Source: TMED27 sp045106175 (GTDB taxonomy: Bacteria; Pseudomonadota; Alphaproteobacteria; Micavibrionales; Micavibrionaceae). Taken from it: DNA of 30,155 bases. How positions within the stretch are numbered: position 1 is the stretch's first letter; every line of letters begins with the position of its first letter. Made by a program: the position numbers and the translations under genes. The notes below the pieces were generated by a model. The model had not been told where the DNA came from and made no database searches. It saw only the letters and a list, made by a program, of their open reading frames with translations. Where the stretch lies: positions 1 to 30,155 of the forward strand of contig JBGCEF010000027.1 in assembly GCA_045106175.1 (NCBI GenBank), read 5' to 3'. This document shows, one piece after another, positions 23,471 through 30,155 of this stretch.

Positions 23471-25132
23471 ATGAATATCATTGAAATTGCTAGCTTCACG
23501 CTTGTTTTTGTTGCGTTTATTGCTTTTGCAGGTAAGCGGCTTTTGACTTATATGCATGTTTTGCAGCAAGAGGATTATTACAATGGACGACTGTTTTCTT
23601 GGATGATGCAAAATGGTGCCTTTGACAAGCGTGTTTCATTTGTTCTCATTTTGCTAGGTGGTCTTACGATCGGTCTGCATGTCGCTGATTATGATGACAT
23701 GCTGCCGCAATTCTTTTTGAATTTCATGATGTTTATTATTTTTGTGATTGGCGCTTATGTTGAAATTGATCCGCGAAAAAGTTCAAAGAAAAAATTGGTG
23801 TCTACAGCGCGCGCAAAACGCATATTTGTTCCTGCATTTATAATCGCTGTTCTTTCTGCGGTTCCATATTTCTTTGGAGGGCATCCTTTTTTATGGGTTG
23901 TTAATATTCAACTGCTACCGTTTTTATTAATTTTGGTGAATGTTTGTTTGCAGCCTTTTGAAGAGATGATCCAGAAGGGTTTTTGGGATGAGGCACATAA
24001 CAAAGTGCTTGATTATCAGCCAAAAGTCATCGGCATCACTGGATCTTACGGTAAGACGTCTATTAAACATATTTTAGGGCATATTTTAAAGACACAAGCG
24101 CCAACATTGATCACCCCCGGAAGTGTTAATACGCCCATGGGCATTACACGTGTTATCCGTGAAGAGTTAGAGCCGACACATCAATTTTTAATTGTTGAGA
24201 TGGGCGCATATGGTCCAGGATCTATTGGTCGTTTATGCAGACTTACTCCGCCTGATGTTGGTGTTATTGCTTCCATTGGGCATGCGCATTATGAGCGTTT
24301 TAAATCACTTGATACTGTGGCGCAGGCAAAGTTTGAACTCGCAGAAGCGGTCATTAGAAAAGACCCTGAACAAGGGAAAACGATTATTCATGAGCGGACT
24401 TTGAGATTTTCGCATGTCCGTAAATTAAAAGCTGCGCATCCGAAGAATTTTATTGTTGCTGGCGATTCGCCGAACCCAACATCAGGTCGAGAAGTCACCT
24501 ATATTCAGCCTGAAGATTTACAAATTCGTTCTATTGATCAGCGTAAAAACGGGCTTTGTGTTACGTTTGAATATAAAAAAGTGATTTATTCTCCTGACGT
24601 TCCAATCTTTGGCATTCATCACGGACATAACATTGCGCTTGCTTTTGCGACCGCGATTGAGCTTGGTGTCGACTCTGCTGATATTCAGGATGCTATGGCA
24701 AGTATGCCGCAAATACAGCATCGTTTAGAGGTTAAAAGACAACCTGACGGAACCACATTGATTGATGATGCTTATAATTCAAATCCTATTGGATTTCAGT
24801 CTGCTCTAACTTTGCTATCCAATCTTGGTGCTAGTGGTCGTAAAATATTGATTACGCCGGGCATGGTTGAGCTTGGTGTTGCGCATGGTGATGCACATGA
24901 CAAAATTGGTCGATCCGCCGGTGAAATCTGTGATATTTGTCTGGTTGTTGCAGCAGATCGTATTCCAACATTTGTTAAAGGATTTAAAGCGGCAGGAAGC
25001 GGGAAAACTCTTCTTGAATTTGACAGCTTTCACGACGCGCAAAACTGGTTTGTTAAAAACAAACAAAGCGGCGACATTGTGCTAATTGAAAACGATCTAC
25101 CAGATATGTATGAGCGTATTCCTAAGATGTAG
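23471..25132 (+). CDS. Membrane-anchored Mur ligase, MurF-like
   Basis: This 553-residue protein joins an N-terminal membrane region to a MurF-type ligase. Residues 1-165 hold about four to five hydrophobic segments (near 4-20, 55-70, 80-97, 118-135, 139-160) in place of the normal UDP-MurNAc-tripeptide binding domain. The ATPase core has TGSYGKTS (190-197), HAHYERF, and a Lys287 in AQAKFELAEA matching the carbamylated lysine of Mur ligases. It also has GIHHGHNIALAFA and the MurF-like DDAYNSNP (432-439). It should form an amide bond with ATP, perhaps on a membrane-bound acceptor. Canonical MurF would lie upstream of ftsW, outside the window. Its 3' end overlaps the convergent TMEM43 gene by 11 bases. 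PgsB/CapB-type polyglutamate synthesis is a less likely alternative. Confidence 0.85.
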   Translation: MNIIEIASFTLVFVAFIAFAGKRLLTYMHVLQQEDYYNGRLFSWMMQNGAFDKRVSFVLILLGGLTIGLHVADYDDMLPQFFLNFMMFIIFVIGAYVEIDPRKSSKKKLVSTARAKRIFVPAFIIAVLSAVPYFFGGHPFLWVVNIQLLPFLLILVNVCLQPFEEMIQKGFWDEAHNKVLDYQPKVIGITGSYGKTSIKHILGHILKTQAPTLITPGSVNTPMGITRVIREELEPTHQFLIVEMGAYGPGSIGRLCRLTPPDVGVIASIGHAHYERFKSLDTVAQAKFELAEAVIRKDPEQGKTIIHERTLRFSHVRKLKAAHPKNFIVAGDSPNPTSGREVTYIQPEDLQIRSIDQRKNGLCVTFEYKKVIYSPDVPIFGIHHGHNIALAFATAIELGVDSADIQDAMASMPQIQHRLEVKRQPDGTTLIDDAYNSNPIGFQSALTLLSNLGASGRKILITPGMVELGVAHGDAHDKIGRSAGEICDICLVVAADRIPTFVKGFKAAGSGKTLLEFDSFHDAQNWFVKNKQSGDIVLIENDLPDMYERIPKM

Positions 25133-26270
25133 CGGGTGCTTCTTGATCAACCTCAGGCAGCGGCACTTTATCTTTTCTGTTCTTAACTAACATGTAGAGT
25201 GCACCGCCAGCTAAGCTTAGTAAGGCCAGTGATAATAGTGGCCTATAGAAGAACCATGCGATTGCAATCGTCATAGAGCTTAAAACAATCGCTACTAGGC
25301 CAGTCACAATCATGACAGCCCCCTCGAAGATAGTGCCGAAAATAGGTACGTAATTTGCCAACATTTTAATCGGACCAAACAATATTCCAAGCCCTGCCCA
25401 CATCAAGACAAATCCAAGACCACGTAACATCCATGTGATCATTGTGTTTTCATCTTCCGCGTTTTGCAACATTTGAAACGCATCGACTACGCCTTCATCA
25501 ACCAATGATAAAGTTCCGTGTTTTGTTTGGAAAACTTCAACCCATTCGCCGTTTTGTTTGCCCATAACACTCATATCCATGGGCTTTACGGTTTCAAATT
25601 TCACACGCATTGCACCGACTTGTGGGCTTTGTGGGTTGCCAAAAAAATAGTAATTGCTGCTTATTTTAAATGCCTGCTGGAATTGTGGGCTCATTCGCTC
25701 TGCATCTTGTTGCGTGAGAGCATAGGGCTCATAGGCATTCATTTTTTTAACGAATGGTTTTGAAATATTGAAGGCATCAATAAAGACATCGCTCGCTAGG
25801 TAAGTCTGACTATTGTAAGGCATAGTATCCGGGTTTTTATGCCCCGAAGGCGTATGGAAATTTGCGGAATTAATATGTTTTTCAGACCATATTTTATTGT
25901 ATGAATATGTTGTTTTATTCTCGCTTTCTTTCTTATCTTCTTCCCATTGATACATCTCAACGGTTCGTTTGATTTTGATTGCCTGATCACTGACACCAAA
26001 TAGGGCATCTTGGATAGGACGTTTTGTATTGGCGAAACCGGAAATATGGATTAGCTGATTTTGATTATCCGGTGAGACTTGGGTTGATGGGACACTCACA
26101 ACGAGCTCACGTCCTTCGTTGATTGTTTTAATGCGTTTAACGCTTCGTCCTTCATTCCACCATAGTAACGGAAATGACCCTAGGAAGAACAATATCCCGA
26201 TTAAGACTCCAGCGAAAGCATTCTTGGCCTTTTTGCCAAAGCCCTTTTTGACTGTTACAACATCGCTCAT
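25122..26270 (-). CDS. TMEM43 family membrane protein
   Basis: This 382-residue protein matches the TMEM43/LUMA family by layout and sequence. It has an N-terminal membrane helix (about 19-38) followed by WWNEGRSVKRIKTINEGRELV, where WNEGR is typical of the family. A long extracytoplasmic or periplasmic domain of about 240 residues follows, then three to four C-terminal membrane helices (about 279-365). The function of the bacterial members is not settled; the human protein sits in the endoplasmic reticulum and inner nuclear membrane. It lies 27 bases after murB in the same direction, so it is probably read with the mur genes, although it is not a usual dcw gene. Its end overlaps the convergent MurF-like gene by 11 bases. 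Confidence 0.85.
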   Translation of the reverse strand: MSDVVTVKKGFGKKAKNAFAGVLIGILFFLGSFPLLWWNEGRSVKRIKTINEGRELVVSVPSTQVSPDNQNQLIHISGFANTKRPIQDALFGVSDQAIKIKRTVEMYQWEEDKKESENKTTYSYNKIWSEKHINSANFHTPSGHKNPDTMPYNSQTYLASDVFIDAFNISKPFVKKMNAYEPYALTQQDAERMSPQFQQAFKISSNYYFFGNPQSPQVGAMRVKFETVKPMDMSVMGKQNGEWVEVFQTKHGTLSLVDEGVVDAFQMLQNAEDENTMITWMLRGLGFVLMWAGLGILFGPIKMLANYVPIFGTIFEGAVMIVTGLVAIVLSSMTIAIAWFFYRPLLSLALLSLAGGALYMLVKNRKDKVPLPEVDQEAPATS

Positions 26271-26297
26271 ATATCCCCCTTAAAGCGTTGATTCAAT

Positions 26298-27260
26298 TTA
26301 TAGTTTATCACCAATTCTTTTAATTTCCCAGTGCAGCTCTAGCCCCATATGGTTATAAGCGCGGGTTTTGATTTCATCTCCTAAGCTTTCCAAATCTGTT
26401 GCCGTTGCACCGCCATTATTAATCATAAAGTTACAATGCTTTTCGCTCATTTTCGCGCCGCCGATCATGAGGCCTCGCCCGCCGACTTTTTCAACGACTT
26501 GCCATGCACGCATATCTTCGGGTAGGCCCAAAAAATTGAGTATGGACGCGTTTGGATTGGCGAATGTTGAACCACCTGTTTGTTCTTTGATGGGCTGCGT
26601 TTCGTTACGTTTTTTCTTAATATCAGTGATGCGCGATTTAACGGTATCGTAATTTTCAGCTGTGCCTTTTAAAATTGCGGAGGTGAAAATGAGATAATAT
26701 GGCGCATCGTTATTACGATAGCTGAGATTGATGTCCACACGTTCTGCCGATGGATTAAGGGCTACGGCTCCATGCGGTTCACCTGATGGGATTAAGCAAT
26801 ATTCATTACCTGCAAAATCAACAGCATTTATCGCCATGAGACTATTGGACATATCTGCGCCATATGCCCCTGCGTTCATGCGTAACGCGCCGCCCAAGCT
26901 TCCGGGAATACCCGATAGAAATTCAAATCCGCCGATTTCTGCCTTTACAGCCGCAGCAGCAATCGACCCATTCAACGCGCCGCATGATGCCTTGATTTTA
27001 TCGCGGCCGATGATTTCAATATCAGAAAATTCTTTACCAAGCTGGATCGTAGCGCCGCGCACACCGCCATCGCGGACGATTGTATTCGCCAAGCCACCAA
27101 TCATTGTTATGGGTTGGCTTGTTGGATGCTGTTTCAGGAATTGTGCAAGGTCGGCTTCGTCTGCTGGTTTAAACAATAAATCCGCATGTCCGCCACAGCG
27201 AAACCAGCTTTGTGCGCCAATCGGAGCGTCTTTGATTAATTCACCGCGAATATTGTCCAT
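26298..27260 (-). CDS. murB: UDP-N-acetylenolpyruvoylglucosamine reductase MurB
   Basis: MurB is the FAD enzyme that reduces UDP-GlcNAc-enolpyruvate to UDP-MurNAc with NADPH. The 320-residue protein has the N-terminal WFRCGGHADLLFKP, the FAD region GGLANTIVRDGGVRG, FLSGIPGSLGGALRMNAGAYG, and the catalytic-serine region QTGGSTFANP. It also has GLMIGGAKMSEKHCNFMINNG near the C-terminus. The FAD loop usually reads GxGSNLLVRDGG; here the Ser is Ala, and the N-terminal GG is followed by His where most have Pro. The gene starts 21 bases after murC. Confidence 0.96.
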   Translation of the reverse strand: MDNIRGELIKDAPIGAQSWFRCGGHADLLFKPADEADLAQFLKQHPTSQPITMIGGLANTIVRDGGVRGATIQLGKEFSDIEIIGRDKIKASCGALNGSIAAAAVKAEIGGFEFLSGIPGSLGGALRMNAGAYGADMSNSLMAINAVDFAGNEYCLIPSGEPHGAVALNPSAERVDINLSYRNNDAPYYLIFTSAILKGTAENYDTVKSRITDIKKKRNETQPIKEQTGGSTFANPNASILNFLGLPEDMRAWQVVEKVGGRGLMIGGAKMSEKHCNFMINNGGATATDLESLGDEIKTRAYNHMGLELHWEIKRIGDKL

Positions 27261-27281
27261 TATGATCCTGCGTTAGCGTGT

Positions 27282-28700
27282 TTAAGCCACGTTTTTTGAT
27301 AGCTCATCATTCAATAAATCAGGCAGCTCATAAGCCCAACTTGTGATATCACCAGCGCCCATGCAGATCACATAATCGCCAGCGTTACTATATTTTGCAA
27401 TGATACGGGCAAGATCATCCCGTGACGCCAGAGCGTGCACATCACGATGTCCGTGGCTTTTGATCCCATCGACTAATGATAGTTTGTCACGGTTTTCAAT
27501 CGGTGTTTCACCCGCTTCATACACATCAGTGATAATGACTGTATCGGCTTCGTTAAAACACTTACAAAAGTCTTCGAACAAATCATCAAGGCGTGAGTAG
27601 CGATGTGGCTGCATAACACAAATTACTCTCGCATTATTTTCTGCAACTGCCGTTCGGGCGGTTTTGAGCATGGTTTCAATTTCAATAGGATGGTGCGCGT
27701 AATCATCAATAATGGTTATGCCCTGCGCTTCACCAGTTTTAGTAAACCGGCGTTTGACGCCAGTAAAGCTGCCCAATCCTTTTTTAATCAGTGGCGCTGC
27801 AACGCCCATTTCATGGGCAATAGAAATAGCCACAAGGCAGTTTTGAACATTATGTTCACCAAGCATGGGCAAATGGACGTCTTTTAATGTGCTGCCATCA
27901 GGGAGTGTTACATCGAAAATTGACCCTTGCGCGTTTGATTTAACATTGCTGACCTGCACATCGGCTTGTGGGTTAAAACCATATGTTATGATTTTGCGAT
28001 CTTTAACGCTTGGCACTAGCGCTTGAACTTCTGGGTGATCAATGCATAAAACGGCATAGCCATAGAAAGGCAGATTATGGATGAATTGGCGATAGGCGGC
28101 TTTTACGTTATCGAATGTGCCGTAATGTTCCATATGTTCGGGATCCATATTTGTGACCACCGCAACAGATGCAGGGAGCCTTGTGAAAGTGCCGTCACTT
28201 TCATCAGCTTCGACAACCATCAGATCGCTCTCACCAAGGCGGACATTTGTGCCGTAGGCATTTACAATTCCGCCATTAATGACGGTGGGGTCAAGATTGG
28301 CAGCTTCTAACATTTGCCCGACCATTGACGTTGTTGTGGTTTTTCCATGTGTTCCGCCGATGGCAATGGCCCATTTCATGCGCATTAATTCCGCAAGCAT
28401 TTCGGCGCGACGAATAACAGGAATACCAAAATCGCGGGCCGCTTGAAGCTCCTTATTGTCTTGTTTAATAGCAGACGAAATGACGATTGCCGCGAGGTTA
28501 GATGTGATATTTTCAGGCTCATGCCCGATAAAGACTTTCATACCTTTTTCACGCAAACGTACAACATTTGCACCCTCGGCTTGGTCTGATCCTTGGACTT
28601 CATATCCTAAACGATCCAGCATTTCTGCAATTCCGCTCATTCCAATACCGCCAATACCTATGAAGTGTAAGGGACCGATATCTTTAGGCATTCCTCGCAT
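27282..28700 (-). CDS. murC: UDP-N-acetylmuramate--L-alanine ligase MurC
   Basis: MurC adds L-Ala to UDP-MurNAc, the first step of peptide stem assembly in the cytoplasm. The 472 residues include the N-terminal UDP-binding HFIGIGGIGMSGIAEML, the P-loop GGTHGKTTTTSM, VVEADESDGTF, TNMDPEHMEHYG, and DDYAHHPIEI with the following MQPHRYSR. All are family hallmarks. I keep the ATG at 28700 because an AGAGAG ribosome-binding site lies 7 bases upstream; an internal ATG three codons later is the alternative. It follows murG by 52 bases. Confidence 0.98.
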   Translation of the reverse strand: MRGMPKDIGPLHFIGIGGIGMSGIAEMLDRLGYEVQGSDQAEGANVVRLREKGMKVFIGHEPENITSNLAAIVISSAIKQDNKELQAARDFGIPVIRRAEMLAELMRMKWAIAIGGTHGKTTTTSMVGQMLEAANLDPTVINGGIVNAYGTNVRLGESDLMVVEADESDGTFTRLPASVAVVTNMDPEHMEHYGTFDNVKAAYRQFIHNLPFYGYAVLCIDHPEVQALVPSVKDRKIITYGFNPQADVQVSNVKSNAQGSIFDVTLPDGSTLKDVHLPMLGEHNVQNCLVAISIAHEMGVAAPLIKKGLGSFTGVKRRFTKTGEAQGITIIDDYAHHPIEIETMLKTARTAVAENNARVICVMQPHRYSRLDDLFEDFCKCFNEADTVIITDVYEAGETPIENRDKLSLVDGIKSHGHRDVHALASRDDLARIIAKYSNAGDYVICMGAGDITSWAYELPDLLNDELSKNVA

Positions 28701-28752
28701 AATTATACTCTCTTGTTCTCTTTGTTATGCTTATGAGCTTTTCTTGTGAACT

Positions 28753-29832
28753 TTAGATTTTTACATTCACTAAAGGCTCTATCATGTCGGCTAGTTTAGA
28801 CGCAGCGTCGGGTGTTCCGCAAGTCTTTGCCTTGCCCGCCGCTGTTTTGAGCGTGGATGGGTCAGCTAGAAAGAGTTCAATTTTTTCTTTGAGGACTTCA
28901 GGCGTGAAATCTTTTTCTTCGATTGTCCATGCACCGCCTTTTTCGGCGATGGCGTCGGCATTGATTTTTTGTTGCTGGTCTGCGTGGTGTGGATAGGGCA
29001 CATAGATTGCTGGGCGACCCGCTGCAGTAATTTCAAATACGGTTCCGCCAGAACGACCAATGAACAGATGACAATTCTTTAAAGCTTCTGGGACATCATC
29101 AATAAATGTTGCTAGTTCAGCGTCTATATTGGCTTTTTTATAAGCTTTGCGGACTGCTTGGATATCAGCTTCGCGGCATTGTTGTATGATTTTTAATTTA
29201 GATTTTTGGTTGTGTGATAATTGCGTAAAAGATTTAGGAAGGACTTCGCTGAAGACGGTTGCACCCAATGATCCGCCCATCACTAAGATATTAAGCGTCT
29301 CGTTCATGTCAGGGTATTGTGTGCTTGCAAGTACAGCGATATCTTCGCGGATTGGATTGCCGATCACTTGGCTTTTGGACTGTTCTTTCTTGCTTAAACC
29401 TTGTGTCTTATTCCATGAAAGGGATATTTTAGTGGCAAGGCACCCTAAGGCTTTGTTGGCTTTGCCGAAAATCGCATTTGATTCATGCAAAATGTTTGGG
29501 ATGCATAAGATCTGCGCCGCGAGTATTCCAGGGAAAGATGGATAGCCGCCAAAGCCGATCACGCAATCGGGACGGTTTTTTATCAGTAAGATCATTGATT
29601 GCAATAAGCCAAGGATCAATTTAGGAAGGCCTTTCCCGAACGTACCTGCACTGATTTGGTGGATTGGAATACCGCCGAAGCCTTTTGTAAATTTCATGCC
29701 GCGTGAATCTGTAATGACTTCTACCGCATATCCTTTTTTAAGTAGTTCAGTTGCAAGAGCTTGGGCGGGAATAATATGCCCGCCTGTGCCGCCGGTGCTT
29801 AATATAATCAATGGTTTGTTATTTTGGCTCAT
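28753..29832 (-). CDS. murG: Undecaprenyl-PP-MurNAc-pentapeptide N-acetylglucosamine transferase MurG
   Basis: MurG transfers GlcNAc from UDP-GlcNAc to lipid I to make lipid II at the inner face of the membrane. The 359 residues carry the N-terminal glycine loop STGGTGGHIIPAQALA, the second loop GFGGYPSFPG, the linker motif NILHESNAIFGKAN, the third glycine loop VMGGSLGATVFSE, and the UDP-GlcNAc site FIGRSGGTVFEITAAGRPAIYVPYPHHADQQQ. All are hallmarks of MurG. The gene overlaps ftsW by 4 bases, which is the usual arrangement in this cluster. Confidence 0.98.
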   Translation of the reverse strand: MSQNNKPLIILSTGGTGGHIIPAQALATELLKKGYAVEVITDSRGMKFTKGFGGIPIHQISAGTFGKGLPKLILGLLQSMILLIKNRPDCVIGFGGYPSFPGILAAQILCIPNILHESNAIFGKANKALGCLATKISLSWNKTQGLSKKEQSKSQVIGNPIREDIAVLASTQYPDMNETLNILVMGGSLGATVFSEVLPKSFTQLSHNQKSKLKIIQQCREADIQAVRKAYKKANIDAELATFIDDVPEALKNCHLFIGRSGGTVFEITAAGRPAIYVPYPHHADQQQKINADAIAEKGGAWTIEEKDFTPEVLKEKIELFLADPSTLKTAAGKAKTCGTPDAASKLADMIEPLVNVKI

Positions 29833-30155
29833 GCCGTGGATTTACCAAGATGAGCGCTTAAAGACAAGCCACCGCGAGAAATTCCCATTTTTCGAGTGCG
29901 TCTTGTGAGGGCCAGAACAACACCCATCGATAATCCCATTGATAAAACTGATGAGCCGCCATAGCTGATGAATGGGAGTGTCATGCCTTTAGCAGGAAGA
30001 AGATGCATGGATGAGCCCATATGTACTAAGGCTTGTAAGCCAAACATAGTCAGCAAACCGCCTGCGGCTAGAACGCTAAAAATATCGTCGGAATCTGATA
30101 AGCGGTTGAGCCCGCGCATAATGACAAATCCAAAAATGGCAATGATGATGAGGAT
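29829..30155 (-). CDS. ftsW: FtsW, C-terminal part (runs off the window)
   Basis: The frame is open from 30155 to the stop at 29829, giving the last 108 residues of a SEDS-family glycan polymerase that works at the division site. Visible parts are a membrane helix (IIIAIFGFV), RGLNRLSDSD, the helix LAAGGLLTMFGLQALVHMG, and the highly conserved LLPAKGMTLPFISYGGSS, followed by the last helix SMGLSMGVVLALTRR. The basic/serine-rich tail ends in HLGKSTA. An internal ATG at 30119 is not the start. FtsW rather than RodA is chosen because murG follows directly with a 4-base overlap. Confidence 0.95.
   Translation of the reverse strand: MLIIIAIFGFVIMRGLNRLSDSDDIFSVLAAGGLLTMFGLQALVHMGSSMHLLPAKGMTLPFISYGGSSVLSMGLSMGVVLALTRRTRKMGISRGGLSLSAHLGKSTA

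Overview
This 30,155-base window looks like chromosomal DNA from an alphaproteobacterium with moderate-to-low GC; neither the GC nor the order was computed. The evidence is the gene order ftsW-murG-murC-murB-ddl-ftsQ-ftsA-ftsZ-lpxC-bamD-recN-ligA, the three-gene transhydrogenase operon pntAA-pntAB-pntB of the Rhodospirillum type, and GANTC and DnaA-box motifs upstream of ftsZ. No rRNA, tRNA, CRISPR array, transposase or prophage gene was seen.

Region 1 (1-5491, minus strand) is a type I secretion operon: a TolC-like outer-membrane protein, a LapB-type ABC exporter with a cysteine-less C39-like N-terminus, an HlyD-type adaptor, and a CHASE2 sensor cut by the window edge. Neighbouring genes overlap or nearly touch. 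No secreted substrate gene is visible.

Region 2 (5737-10200, plus strand) holds pntAA, pntAB and pntB for the proton-translocating transhydrogenase, then a PldB-like alpha/beta hydrolase and a small unknown protein. PntAA carries an unusual lysine/alanine/threonine-rich tail.

Region 3 (10204-30155, mostly minus strand) is a division and cell wall (dcw) cluster followed by envelope and DNA-repair genes. Reading in the direction of transcription: ftsW (partial), murG, murC, murB, a TMEM43-family gene, ddl, ftsQ, ftsA, an unrecognised gene, ftsZ, lpxC, bamD, recN, ligA. Two interruptions stand out. Between murB and ddl lie a TMEM43-family gene and a plus-strand pair: an alpha/beta hydrolase and a MurF-like ligase whose N-terminal substrate domain is replaced by membrane segments. 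The neighbouring Ddl also has atypical substrate-side motifs. Between ftsA and ftsZ sits a 351-residue protein with two aspartate-rich motifs placed as in squalene/phytoene synthases. It has its own sigma70-like promoter and a perfect 18-base palindrome near the expected transcription start.

The 305-base stretch upstream of ftsZ is the densest regulatory region. It has one perfect and three imperfect DnaA-box-like sites, three GANTC sites, a 15-base dyad and a direct repeat close to the ftsZ ribosome-binding site. This resembles the DnaA and CcrM/GcrA control of ftsZ known in Caulobacter, but here it is inferred from motifs only.
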